Under the pieces are notes generated by a model. That model was given only the letters and a program-made list of their open reading frames with translations, did no database searches and had not been told where the DNA came from. From positions 36,281 through 100,280 of the forward strand of contig NZ_RYUH01000012.1 of the NCBI RefSeq assembly GCF_004155535.1: a stretch of DNA of 64,000 bases, read 5' to 3'. Below, piece after piece: positions 24,922 to 33,427 of this stretch. This DNA is from Bifidobacterium pseudolongum subsp. globosum (GTDB lineage: Bacteria; Actinomycetota; Actinomycetes; Actinomycetales; Bifidobacteriaceae). Position numbers and translations under genes: made by a program. How positions within the stretch are numbered: the stretch's first letter is position 1; each line of letters starts with the position of its first letter.

Positions 24922-26250
24922 ATGACTCGCACTGCGAAACTGTGGAAGAACCCTTCTTACCTGCAAAGCTCATTCGGTATCTTCCTCTTCTTCTGTTCCT
25001 GGGGCATCTGGTGGTCCTTCTTCCAGCGCTGGCTCAATTCCATGGGCCTCAACGGCGCTGAGGTGGGCACGATCTACTCCATCAATTCACTCGCCACCCT
25101 TGTGCTTATGTTCTGCTACGGCCTGATCCAAGACAATCTGGGCCTCAAGCGGCACCTCGTGCTGGTGATCTCCGCGATCGCGGCGCTCGTGGGCCCCTTT
25201 GTGCAATTCATCTACGCGCCGCTCATGCACACCAACATGATGGCCGCCGCGCTGATCGGCTCCGTCGTGCTGTCCGCCGGGTTCATGGCCGGCTGCTCGC
25301 TCATCGAGGCCGTCACCGAACGGTACAGCCGCAAATTCAACTTCGAATACGGCCAGTCGCGCGCCTGGGGCTCCTTCGGCTACGCCATCGTAGCGCTTGT
25401 GGCCGGCATCGTGTTCAACATCAACCCCATGATCAACTTCTGGCTCGGCTCGGCGTTTGGCGTGGGCATGCTCATCGTGTACCTCACGTGGTACCCCGCC
25501 GACCAGCGCGAAGCGCTCAAGGAAGCGGCTGCGCCCGACGCGGAACCCACCAACCCCTCGCTCAAGGAGATGGTCAAGGTCCTGCGCATGCCGGCCCTGT
25601 GGGTGCTCATCGTGTTCATGCTGCTCACCAACACGTTCTACACCGTGTTCGACCAGCAGATGTTCCCCACCTACTATGCTTCGCTCTTCCCCACCGAAGC
25701 GACCGGCAACACCGTCTACGGCATCCTCAACTCCGTGCAGGTGTTCTGCGAATCCGCCATGATGGGCGTCGTGCCGATCATCATGCGCAAGATCGGCGTG
25801 CGCAACGCACTGCTGCTCGGCGGAACCGTCATGTTCCTGCGCATCGGCCTGTGCGGCATCTTCCACGACCCGGTCATGATCTCGATCGTCAAGATGTTCC
25901 ACGCCATCGAGGTGCCGCTGTTCTGCCTGCCGGCCTTCCGCTACTTCACCCTGCACTTCAACCCGAAGCTTTCCGCCACCCTGTACATGGTCGGCTTCCA
26001 GATCGCCTCGCAGATCGGGCAGGTCGTCTTCTCCACCCCGCTCGGCATGCTCCATGACCGTCTTGGGGACCGCACCACCTTCCTCACGATCTCCGGCATT
26101 GTGCTGTGCGCGGTCGTCTACGGCGTCTTCGTGATCAAGAAGGACGACGAGCAGGTGGACGGCGACCCGTTCATCCGCGATTCCAAGCGGCCGCTGCCGT
26201 CGCTCGCCCAGGACGAGGCACGCCTCGCCGCCGATGACGAGGACATGTGA
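24922..26250 (+). CDS. cscB: Oligosaccharide:H+ symporter (LacY/CscB-type MFS)
   Basis: The 442-residue protein has about 12 hydrophobic segments of the major facilitator superfamily. The N-terminus (SFGIFLFFCSWGIWWSFFQRWLN) and the segment FEYGQSRAWGSFGYAI match the oligosaccharide:H+ symporter family that includes lactose permease LacY and sucrose permease CscB. The central loop (after TWYPADQREALKEAA) separates the two six-helix halves. It is followed 62 bp later by the GH32 gene, so sucrose or short fructans are the likely substrates; the exact sugar is inference. Expression is probably controlled by the upstream LacI protein. Confidence 0.88.
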   Translation: MTRTAKLWKNPSYLQSSFGIFLFFCSWGIWWSFFQRWLNSMGLNGAEVGTIYSINSLATLVLMFCYGLIQDNLGLKRHLVLVISAIAALVGPFVQFIYAPLMHTNMMAAALIGSVVLSAGFMAGCSLIEAVTERYSRKFNFEYGQSRAWGSFGYAIVALVAGIVFNINPMINFWLGSAFGVGMLIVYLTWYPADQREALKEAAAPDAEPTNPSLKEMVKVLRMPALWVLIVFMLLTNTFYTVFDQQMFPTYYASLFPTEATGNTVYGILNSVQVFCESAMMGVVPIIMRKIGVRNALLLGGTVMFLRIGLCGIFHDPVMISIVKMFHAIEVPLFCLPAFRYFTLHFNPKLSATLYMVGFQIASQIGQVVFSTPLGMLHDRLGDRTTFLTISGIVLCAVVYGVFVIKKDDEQVDGDPFIRDSKRPLPSLAQDEARLAADDEDM

Positions 26251-26312
26251 CCCACGGCACACGCAACCCAACCGCAAGCGATTTCGATCCCATAGCACGA
26301 AAGGCAACCAGC

Positions 26313-27896
26313 ATGACCACCCTCAACCCGGGCATCGCCCTCGCGAACGACACCGAATCCAACGATCCGGTCCTCACCCCGATCGCCGACCACGCCGAAC
26401 GCCTCGCGGCCGCCGAAGCCGGCGTGGCCGCCCTCGCCGCCACCCGCAACGACCGGTGGTACCCACGCTTCCACATCGCCTCCGACGGCGGTTGGATCAA
26501 CGACCCCAACGGCCTGTGCCACTACAACGGCCGCTGGCATGTGTTCTACCAGCTGCACCCGTACGGCACGCAGTGGGGCCCGATGCACTGGGGGCACGTC
26601 TCGTCACCGGACATGGTGCATTGGCGCCGTGAGCCGATCGCGTTCGCGCCGAGCCTCGAGCAGGAGCGCCACGGCGTGTTCTCCGGATCCGCGGTGATCG
26701 GCGACGATGGCAGGCCGCGCATCTACTACACCGGCCACCGTTGGGCGAACGGCAAAGACAACACCGGCGGCGACTGGCAGGTGCAGATGCTCGCCGAGCC
26801 GGACGACGACGAGCTCACATCCTTCACCAAGCTCGGCATGATCATCGACTGCCCCACCGACGAGGTGGACCACCATTTCCGCGATCCGAAAGTGTGGAAG
26901 ACCGCAGGCACGTGGTACATGACCTTCGGCGTCTCGTCCAAGGACAAGCGCGGGCAGATGTGGCTGTACACCTCGCCGGACATGGTGCATTGGACCTTCG
27001 ACCGTGTGCTTTTCGAACACCCGGACCCCGACGTCTTCATGCTCGAATGCCCCGACTTCTTCCCCATCACCGATGCGAACGGCAATGAGAAATGGGTCAT
27101 CGGCTTTTCGGCGATGGGCGCCAAGCCGCGCGGGTTCATGAACCGCAACCTCAACAACGCCGGCTACATGATCGGCACGTGGAAGCCCGGTGAGTCGTTC
27201 AAGCCCGAAACCGAGTTCCGCCTGTGGGACTGGGGCCACAACTTCTACGCACCGCAGTCCTTCGCCACCGACGGCCGCCAGATCATGTACGGCTGGATGA
27301 GCCCATTCGTCTCGCCCATCTCGATGGAAGAAGACGGCTGGTGCGGCAACCTGACGCTGCCGCGCGAGATCACGCTCGGCGCGGACGGCGACCTGCACAC
27401 GGCGCCGGTCAAGGAAGTGGAGGGGCTGCGCCTGTCCACCGTGGAGCTGGGATCCATGCACGTCGAACCGAACCAGGATGTGACGATCCTCGACGACGCG
27501 CAGTCCACCGAAATCGAGATGACGATCGACCTGAACGCCACGAACGCCGAACGCGCCGGCCTGCGCGTGCACGCCACGCCGGACGACCACGGCACCACGA
27601 TCGTCTACGATGCGCAGACGGGGCGCGTCGTCATCGACCGGCAGAATGTGGCGCACGGCGACCGCGGCTACCGCGCCGCGCCGCTGAGCGAGGAGGAGCT
27701 CGCGAACGGCACACTCACCCTGCGCGTGTTCATCGACCGCGGCTGCGTGGAGGTCTACGTGAACGGCGGCCGACAGGCGATGAGCTCGTATTCGTTCTCC
27801 GGCGAAGGCCCGCGCGCCGTCCAGCTCATCGCTGAATCCGGTGCGATGCAGGTGAGCGGCCTCACCGTGCACGAGCTCGATTCGATCGGCCTGTAA
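26313..27896 (+). CDS. cscA: GH32 beta-fructofuranosidase
   Basis: This 527-residue enzyme hydrolyses terminal beta-fructofuranosyl bonds in sucrose and fructo-oligosaccharides. The GH32 five-bladed propeller motifs are complete: nucleophile Asp64 in WINDPNG, the transition-state Asp in FRDPKVW (190-192), and the acid/base Glu245 in ECP. A C-terminal beta-sandwich follows, including the VFIDRGCVEVYVNGG segment. There is no signal peptide, so it acts on sugar imported by the adjacent symporter. I start at the ATG at 26313 (MTTLNPGIAL) after AAAGG; the open frame extends back to 26247. Confidence 0.93.
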   Translation: MTTLNPGIALANDTESNDPVLTPIADHAERLAAAEAGVAALAATRNDRWYPRFHIASDGGWINDPNGLCHYNGRWHVFYQLHPYGTQWGPMHWGHVSSPDMVHWRREPIAFAPSLEQERHGVFSGSAVIGDDGRPRIYYTGHRWANGKDNTGGDWQVQMLAEPDDDELTSFTKLGMIIDCPTDEVDHHFRDPKVWKTAGTWYMTFGVSSKDKRGQMWLYTSPDMVHWTFDRVLFEHPDPDVFMLECPDFFPITDANGNEKWVIGFSAMGAKPRGFMNRNLNNAGYMIGTWKPGESFKPETEFRLWDWGHNFYAPQSFATDGRQIMYGWMSPFVSPISMEEDGWCGNLTLPREITLGADGDLHTAPVKEVEGLRLSTVELGSMHVEPNQDVTILDDAQSTEIEMTIDLNATNAERAGLRVHATPDDHGTTIVYDAQTGRVVIDRQNVAHGDRGYRAAPLSEEELANGTLTLRVFIDRGCVEVYVNGGRQAMSSYSFSGEGPRAVQLIAESGAMQVSGLTVHELDSIGL

Positions 27897-27929
27897 CCGC
27901 CCCTCGCCTCACTCACGGCAGTCTGTATA

Positions 27930-27995
27930 TCCCGCGGCCTTGCGCATTGACCGGCCGCGGGATTACAATATGCCGTTGGCAATGTAACCATTGCC
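27930..27995 (+). terminator. Two hairpins after the GH32 gene
   Basis: A 10-bp inverted repeat TCCCGCGGCC/GGCCGCGGGA (27930-27939 and 27953-27962) is followed by a shorter GGCAATG/CATTGCC hairpin (27978-27984 and 27989-27995) and CAACTTTTCT. They probably end the sugar operon before the ABC genes. Confidence 0.65.
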
Positions 27996-28087
27996 GCAAG
28001 CAACTTTTCTGGCCGAGCGGTGCGTAGACTCCTCACCTTGCTACATGGCGCCCCGGCCGTCAGCGCGCCAGCAGCGCAGGAAGTAAG

Positions 28088-28909
28088 GTGGACATGGCCG
28101 TTTCGGCGCATTCCAGCTCCATATCCACACGGTGGCACCGCGCCGTGCGCAACCGCATACCCACGGTCGTCACGATCATGGCCCTTCTGGCGATCTGGCA
28201 GGTCTGGGTCGCCGTGGCGCATCCGGATCCCGCACTCGTCGCGTCGCCAACCGACATCGCAGCGTCGATCGCACGCACCTGGCCCACGCTCGGCCCGGCC
28301 ACATGGACCACGGCATACGAAGGCCTGTGCGGGTTCCTCATCGCCGTGGCCGTGGGCATCCCCTTGGGCGTCGCGGTGTTCCGTTCGTCCACGGTCGATG
28401 CGGCGCTGATGCCGCCGCTGACGGCGGCGCAGACGCTGCCGCTCATCGCCATCACCCCGTTGCTGCTCATCTGGTTCGGCTTTGAGCCGATCGGCAAGAT
28501 CGTCATCGTGGCGGTGTTCGCCCTCTTCCCCATCGCCGTGCAGACCGTGCGCGGACTGCGCGCCGTGCCCTCGTTCTACGCGGACGTCGCGCTGACGTGT
28601 GGGGCCACCCCGCGCTGGACACTGTGGCACGTGCAGCTGCGCGTGGCCGCACGCCAGGTCTTCGGCGGCATCCGCGTCTCCGCCGCCTACGTGTTCGCCA
28701 CCGCCGCGACCGCCGAATACCTCGGCGCGCGCTCCGGGCTCGGCATCTGGCTGCAGTCGGCGTACAACTCGTTCCAAACCCCGCTCATCTTCGCCGCCGC
28801 CGTGATGATCATGGCGCTGACCGGCGTGCTCATGCTTGCGGTGCACGCGGTGGAACGGTGTGTGCTTGGCGCACCGGACAGTCGCGAGAATCCGGACGCG
28901 GACGAATAG
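28088..28909 (+). CDS. ABC transporter permease (SsuC/ThiX-type)
   Basis: The roughly 273-residue protein has six hydrophobic segments and the inner-membrane permease signature EAA loop (FYADVALTCGATPRWTLWHVQL). Its type is that of nitrate/sulfonate/taurine and thiamine-precursor importers. The next gene encodes an NMT1-like binding protein, so a pyrimidine precursor of thiamine (HMP) is a reasonable but unproven substrate. There is no ATPase gene beside it and I find no TPP aptamer upstream. The start may be the GTG at 28088 or the ATG at 28094. Confidence 0.85.
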   Translation: MDMAVSAHSSSISTRWHRAVRNRIPTVVTIMALLAIWQVWVAVAHPDPALVASPTDIAASIARTWPTLGPATWTTAYEGLCGFLIAVAVGIPLGVAVFRSSTVDAALMPPLTAAQTLPLIAITPLLLIWFGFEPIGKIVIVAVFALFPIAVQTVRGLRAVPSFYADVALTCGATPRWTLWHVQLRVAARQVFGGIRVSAAYVFATAATAEYLGARSGLGIWLQSAYNSFQTPLIFAAAVMIMALTGVLMLAVHAVERCVLGAPDSRENPDADE

Positions 28910-28984
28910 TCGTTTCTTCTCTCCCCCATATTCCCCCACCCATATTCCCCCACTGTCCAAGCAGTAGTACACAAAGGAGCTGGC

Positions 28985-30049
28985 ATGTCTTCCAACCACA
29001 CCCTTTCACGGTTCGCGCGCGCGGTTCTGGCGGCCGTCGCGGCGCTCGCGCTCATCCTGCCGTTCGCGGCATGCGGGTCGGGCGGTACGGCGGCGCAGGG
29101 ATTGACGAAGGTCACCTTCATGAACTGGTGGGCGCCCGACACCAATCACATCGGCGTCTACGTGGCGCAGAACAAAGGGTATTACCGCGAGGCCGGCCTT
29201 GATGTGACGATCGTGCCGGTCTCGCAGGCCGGGTCCGAGCAGGCGGTCAATACGGGCGCCGCGGATTTCTCGATCTCGACGATGACGAACGTGAGCGTCT
29301 ACGATGCCAAAGGCGCGCACATCACGATGGTCATGCAGATGCAGCAGAAGCCGAGCGCGATCTGGTGCTCGCTGGCGTCGAACACGGCCATCTCCAGCCC
29401 CAAGGATTTCGATGGCAAGACCTTCGCCACGTTCGGCAGCAGCGAATCCGACGCCGTGGTGCGCCGCATGATCCAGCATGACGGCGGCAGCGGCGACTTC
29501 GACAAAGTCACCGTCGGCACGTCCACGTTCCAGGCGCTGCAGTCGGGCCGCGCGGACTTCGGCGGATTCTACAGCACGTGGGAAGGCGTGCAGGCGCAGC
29601 TGCACGGGCCTGAGCTCAACTGTTTCACCGAGCCGGACTACGGCGTGCCGGGCAATGCGGATTCGATCGGCGTCATCACGTCGGAGCAGATGGTGAAGGA
29701 CGACCCGAAGACGGTGCGCGCGTTCGTCGAGGCGACGAGGCGCGGGTACGAGTATGCATACAGCCACCCGGACGACGCGTCGGAGATCCTCGTGCACGAG
29801 GCGCCGGACGCGAATCTCGAACTCGACCTCGTCAAGGCGAGCATGAAGACGATCGTCGACGGCGAGTATTGGGGCAGCCGCAAGGCGATCGCCGACGGCT
29901 CGTTCACCTTCGGCATGCCGGACACCACCCAGACGCAGGCGTACTTCGACTTTCTCGCGCAGGAAGACGCCTATACGGATGCCGATGGAAAGGTCCTGCA
30001 CACGGCCCCCAGCGCGAAGTCCCTCTCCACGGGCGAATTCGTGCAGTAG
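28985..30049 (+). CDS. NMT1/THI5-like solute-binding lipoprotein
   Basis: The 354-residue protein has a signal peptide ending in a lipobox (LPFAAC), then an NMT1/THI5-like binding domain: VTFMNWWAPDTNHIGVYVAQNKGYY and VSQAGSEQAVNTGAADFSIS are characteristic. Members bind HMP-type thiamine precursors, sulfonates or other small organic molecules. It is preceded by AAAGGAG and lies 75 bp after the permease gene, so the two form a transport unit. The ligand is not evident; the thiamine operon 5 kb away makes a thiamine precursor plausible. The 28.95-kb gap contains a tandem CATATTCCCCCAC repeat. Confidence 0.85.
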   Translation: MSSNHTLSRFARAVLAAVAALALILPFAACGSGGTAAQGLTKVTFMNWWAPDTNHIGVYVAQNKGYYREAGLDVTIVPVSQAGSEQAVNTGAADFSISTMTNVSVYDAKGAHITMVMQMQQKPSAIWCSLASNTAISSPKDFDGKTFATFGSSESDAVVRRMIQHDGGSGDFDKVTVGTSTFQALQSGRADFGGFYSTWEGVQAQLHGPELNCFTEPDYGVPGNADSIGVITSEQMVKDDPKTVRAFVEATRRGYEYAYSHPDDASEILVHEAPDANLELDLVKASMKTIVDGEYWGSRKAIADGSFTFGMPDTTQTQAYFDFLAQEDAYTDADGKVLHTAPSAKSLSTGEFVQ

Positions 30050-30099
30050 CATCCCATCTGTAGGAGCGTTGGGTATGGCCGGATGACGCGCACTGCGCG

Positions 30100-30464
30100 C
30101 TGTTTCCAGACGAATGTCATGTCCAGCGCTCCAAGCCGCGCCAATCCTCTGCCTTCCCCAGACGAAAGTCATCCAACTAATCCATCTATACGACAAAGCT
30201 CAAGATCCGTAGAGATTTGTCATGCTGTGGAGGAAGGAACATGACGAATGTCTATGGAGCTTGAGGTTTGTCATGCTTCTTCCTCCGCGGCATGACAAAC
30301 CTCTGTCTTTCTCTGACAAACGTCGTTCATCCAAGCCCCTAGCATGACAAGTCTCAAAAAATCATAGAGGCTTGTCATGCATTCGTTTCTGCAGGTTGAC
30401 TACCATCAGCTTTCCCAGAGATTTGTCATGTTCGAGGACTGCAAGCATGACAAATCTCTGGAAA
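30100..30464 (+). repeat. Palindromic repeat array A
   Basis: This 439-bp gap (30050-30488) holds no gene but about a dozen copies of two related short motifs. One is GAGATTTGTCATGC (and GAGGTTTGTCATGC, GAGGCTTGTCATGC); the other is GACGAATGTCATG. Many pair into hairpins: 30342-30355 with 30367-30380 (13 of 14 matches), 30411-30430 with 30446-30464 (19 bp with one bulge), and 30229-30245 with 30271-30287 (15 of 17). The organisation resembles REP/BIME elements of other bacteria. It lies downstream of the solute-binding protein gene and abuts the stop of the nuclease-like gene. Confidence 0.85.
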
Positions 30465-30488
30465 GTGTTCCATGCATCGGAGTAGCGG

Positions 30489-31439
30489 TTATCGTAGAAC
30501 GCGTGGGACCCCGGCTTTCATCAGTTTATCGATGAACGCAGGCGGGTCAAACGTCTCGCGAACCCGAAAACGCACAATGCGTATTACACCGCATTTCATG
30601 AGCGTATCCACACGCATACGCTCATCATCAACGATTTCCTCCACCATTCGACCACCAGTCATGGTGGGATCGATATACTTCTCCCTGCCATCCAATTCCC
30701 CGACAATCAATCCACTCTCGGTGGCCCAACAGTAATCTGCACGCCTCGTCTCACCATTTTGCGCGCAATGGAATTCACGCTGCAATTGCGGAACCTGCAA
30801 GCCACCTTCAATCATCACCGCCAGCGCACGTGATTCCCCTCCATTCTCACAGCGTGGTGTGGCATGGTGCACCACATTCCACGCACCTGCAGTCGCATGA
30901 GGCATCGATTCCAACGTGTCAGTAATCGCTGCCCGTGTGACGCCACGGCGCAAGGCATCGTTGCACATCTGCAACCCATTACAGAAATCATGGGTGCATA
31001 GGCAATCAGCCACGGTTTTGGCCAACGGGGTGACTTTCACGCCGTCGACAATGACATACTCCGCATCTTCGCATTGCCTGTACTGCATCCAATGTGGTGC
31101 ACGCGCATTGGGCGGTGAGGGGACCATAACGGAAATGGTCCGGTGCGGCAGTTCATAATCGTGGTCAAGTCGATGTATGCAGGCAGCCGTAAGCCCCTCG
31201 AATATCCAATTCGGATGAGCGTGGGCGTACGCACGAGTGATGTGCCGCATACGCTCATCGGAGTGCAATCCGTTCCAATATGCACTGTCGATGTACATTC
31301 CCCGCACCGGCTGCAGGATTTGCCCTTGTTGAACTCGACGCAAAAGCATGCAACGGTCGTTATGCGATGGGGCGATGATGCAGCGTTGCATGTCATGCGC
31401 CTGTGCGAGTAGCCGGTCTATTCGTTCTGTTGCTTTCAT
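30489..31439 (-). CDS. AbiEi-like protein with PD-(D/E)XK-type C-terminus
   Basis: The 316-residue protein looks like a widespread actinobacterial type. An N-terminal region of about 200 residues resembles the AbiEi-type antitoxin/winged-helix group (LLRRVQQGQILQPVRGMYI, LTAACIHRLDHDYELP, VTPLAKTVADCL). The C-terminal domain carries a PD-(D/E)XK-like arrangement: Glu202 in GESRALAVMIEGG, Asp235 in RRADYCW, and Glu248/Asp250/Lys254 region in VGELDGREKY. No partner toxin gene (AbiEii type) is adjacent. The gene is visibly A/T-richer than its neighbours, is rich in Cys, and is enclosed by two repeat arrays, which suggests transfer. Function is unknown; DNA cleavage is only an inference from the motif. 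Confidence 0.75.
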   Translation of the reverse strand: MKATERIDRLLAQAHDMQRCIIAPSHNDRCMLLRRVQQGQILQPVRGMYIDSAYWNGLHSDERMRHITRAYAHAHPNWIFEGLTAACIHRLDHDYELPHRTISVMVPSPPNARAPHWMQYRQCEDAEYVIVDGVKVTPLAKTVADCLCTHDFCNGLQMCNDALRRGVTRAAITDTLESMPHATAGAWNVVHHATPRCENGGESRALAVMIEGGLQVPQLQREFHCAQNGETRRADYCWATESGLIVGELDGREKYIDPTMTGGRMVEEIVDDERMRVDTLMKCGVIRIVRFRVRETFDPPAFIDKLMKAGVPRVLR

Positions 31440-31553
31440 GCAACAATCGTATGGAAATCACAGCATGGAGACAATCCACGCAGAACAGTGTGGTCGGACG
31501 GTGCGTTATCCACATTCGCCCGTAGCTGCATGCCATGCGTCGTGCGTCCACAG

Positions 31554-31856
31554 AGTCCTGTCATGCTCGACAGTTCAGAAGATGACAATCGTCAGTCCTG
31601 AACAGACAGCAGTCATGATGAAGGAGGCTACAGATGACGTTCGTCTGGAAAATACAGAGAAACGTCATATATGCTCAGGTATCGGACGACATTCGTCAAT
31701 GAACTGCAGCCTGTTGTCATCCACAACAGGCTGTCACATGACATTCGTCGTATTCCCATAGATCCTTGTCATGCCCCACACACCATAGGACGACATTTGT
31801 CTGTGTTGGGCAGACAAACGTCATGCCTAGGCAGTCAAAACATGACATTCCTCTAG
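31554..31856 (+). repeat. Palindromic repeat array B
   Basis: The 441-bp gap between the nuclease-like gene and uppS has no convincing gene. It contains many copies of TGACATTCGTC-like units, the reverse complement of GACGAATGTCA, for example near 31634, 31686, 31739, 31792 and 31811. Hairpins include a perfect 11-bp stem at 31707-31717/31723-31733, GACATTTGTCTG/CAGACAAACGTC (31792-31803/31811-31822, 11 of 12), and a nested GTTCAG/CTGAAC around a GAC/GTC core at 31573-31603. The units are relatives of those in array A. Confidence 0.8.
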
Positions 31857-31880
31857 TGATACGCTCCCCCGTAGCGCTGG

Positions 31881-32672
31881 CTACTTCTTGACGCCTCCGA
31901 AACGGCGGTCGCGGTGGATGTAGCGCTCGATCGAATCCCACAGCACCGTGCGTCCGCAATCGGGGAACAGCTCGGGCACAAAGTCAAGCTCCGCGTACGC
32001 GGCCTCCCACGGCAGGAAGTTGCTCGTGCGCTGCTCGCCCGACGTGCGGATCACCAGGTCGCAGTCGGGGATGTCGGGATTGTACAGATGCTCGGCGACC
32101 ATCTTCTCCGTCACACGGTCGCCTTTGATGCGGCCGTCGCGCACCTCGCGCGCGATGGCGGCGCACGCGTCGGCGATTTCCGCGCGCCCGCCGTAGTTGA
32201 TGCAGAACACGACGTCGATGACCTTGTTGTGCTTCGTGCGTTCCATGGCCACTTCAAGCTCGTCGATGACCGACTTCCACAGCTTCGGCCGGCGACCCGA
32301 CCAGCGCACGCGCACACCCCATTCATCCATCTGCGCCACACGCCGGTGGATGATGTCGCGCGAGAACCCCATGAGGAACCGCACTTCCTGCGGCGAACGC
32401 TTCCAATTCTCGGTCGAGAAGGTGTACAGACTCAAATACCGCACGCCTGCCTCGATCGCGCCGGCGATGGTGTCGAAGACCACGGGTTCCGCAGCTTGGT
32501 GCCCTTCGGTACGGATCAGTCCGCGCTGCTGCGCCCAGCGCCCGTTGCCGTCCATGATCACGCCCACATGCCTGGGCACTTTGTTCTTGGGAAAGTCCGG
32601 CACAATCGCCGGATCAGAGAACGGGGCCGCAGGAATGTCCAATGACGTATAGTCCACGTGTTCGAATGCCAT
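31881..32672 (-). CDS. uppS: Isoprenyl transferase (undecaprenyl diphosphate synthase type)
   Basis: Cis-prenyltransferase that extends allylic diphosphates with IPP to give the lipid carrier for peptidoglycan. The 263-residue product has the P-loop-like region VGVIMDGNGRWAQQRG with the catalytic Asp, YLSLYTFSTENWKR, and the C-terminal VIRTSGEQRTSNFLPWEAAYAELDF that binds IPP and Mg. I start at the ATG at 32672, 5 bp after the recO stop, because the upstream frame lies antisense or out of frame in recO. It is coupled to recO, a common actinobacterial arrangement. Confidence 0.95.
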   Translation of the reverse strand: MAFEHVDYTSLDIPAAPFSDPAIVPDFPKNKVPRHVGVIMDGNGRWAQQRGLIRTEGHQAAEPVVFDTIAGAIEAGVRYLSLYTFSTENWKRSPQEVRFLMGFSRDIIHRRVAQMDEWGVRVRWSGRRPKLWKSVIDELEVAMERTKHNKVIDVVFCINYGGRAEIADACAAIAREVRDGRIKGDRVTEKMVAEHLYNPDIPDCDLVIRTSGEQRTSNFLPWEAAYAELDFVPELFPDCGRTVLWDSIERYIHRDRRFGGVKK

Positions 32673-32677
32673 ACCGC

Positions 32678-33397
32678 TTAATCTAGCAAGCGCAGCGAAC
32701 GAATAGGCCGCTCGAGGTAGTACTGCGCCCAGTCCTCGACGAGCCGTTCGGCGCCCGGTTCGAGCGGCTGCGCGTCGAGCGTGCGCCAATCGCCGTCGAG
32801 CAGCGCGCGCAGCTGCCGCAAAACGGCCGCGTTCGCCGGCTTCGCTTCCGGCGTATGGTCTGCCATGCACATCGCTCCGCCGGCCGCGGATGAGAAGAAC
32901 ATGAGCCCGTCGGCCCGCCCGCACACCACACACGCGTGCAGGCGCGGCGTCCAACCGGCGAGCGCGAGCGCGCGCAACACATACGATTCGCAGATCGTCT
33001 GCGCATGGTGCGCGCGCGCGGCGAGCGCGTGCAATGCGCCAACGACGAGCTGGTATTGCGCGGGCTGCGGCTCGTGTTCGGTCGTGACGAGGTCGTTGAG
33101 CGTCTCACAGATTACGTTCGCCGCGCGGTAGGCCTCGTAGTCGCCGCTGATCGCCCCGGCGTACGCGGCGATGGATTCGGCCTGTGACACGTTGTCGAGC
33201 GAGCGGCCTTCCGCGAGGAGCAGCGAGACGCGCATGAACGGTTCGAGACGCGCACCGAACCGCGATTTGGTGCGGCGCACACCTTTGGCTACCGCGCGCA
33301 CTTTGCCGTGCCCACGGGTGAACAGTGTGATGATGCGGTCGGCCTCGCCGAGCTTCGCCGTGCGCAAAACAATGCCTTCGTCGCTATAGAGCGCCAT
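32678..33397 (-). CDS. recO: DNA repair protein RecO
   Basis: RecO loads RecA on SSB-coated DNA in the RecFOR pathway and anneals single strands. The 239-residue protein has the N-terminal OB fold (YSDEGIVLRTAKLGEADRIITLFTRGHGKVRAVAKGVRRT in part) and a helical domain. A cysteine cluster (CVVCGRADGLMFFSSAAGGAMC) resembles the zinc site of other RecO proteins. It lies immediately upstream of uppS and about 30 bp downstream of the alpha/beta-hydrolase gene. Confidence 0.93.
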   Translation of the reverse strand: MALYSDEGIVLRTAKLGEADRIITLFTRGHGKVRAVAKGVRRTKSRFGARLEPFMRVSLLLAEGRSLDNVSQAESIAAYAGAISGDYEAYRAANVICETLNDLVTTEHEPQPAQYQLVVGALHALAARAHHAQTICESYVLRALALAGWTPRLHACVVCGRADGLMFFSSAAGGAMCMADHTPEAKPANAAVLRQLRALLDGDWRTLDAQPLEPGAERLVEDWAQYYLERPIRSLRLLD

Positions 33398-33427
33398 GAT
33401 TCCCCTCTCCGCGCCGTGCGCAGTGGA

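Noticed and set aside
25087..26307. A 406-codon minus-strand frame antisense to the sugar symporter
   Set aside because: It is a shadow of a hydrophobic membrane-protein gene and has no recognisable domain.
27897..28087. A TPP riboswitch upstream of the NMT1-type ABC genes
   Set aside because: No CTGAGA or CCTTTGAACCTG-like blocks are present. The gap contains terminator hairpins of the preceding operon.
31348..31761. A 137-codon plus-strand frame across the nuclease gene start and array B
   Set aside because: It begins inside the nuclease-like gene on the other strand and has no ribosome binding site or known similarity. It is most likely chance.
30050..31880. The short repeats around the nuclease-like gene as a CRISPR array
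   Set aside because: Repeats are short, variable, irregularly spaced and inverted. There are no cas genes, so this is not CRISPR.
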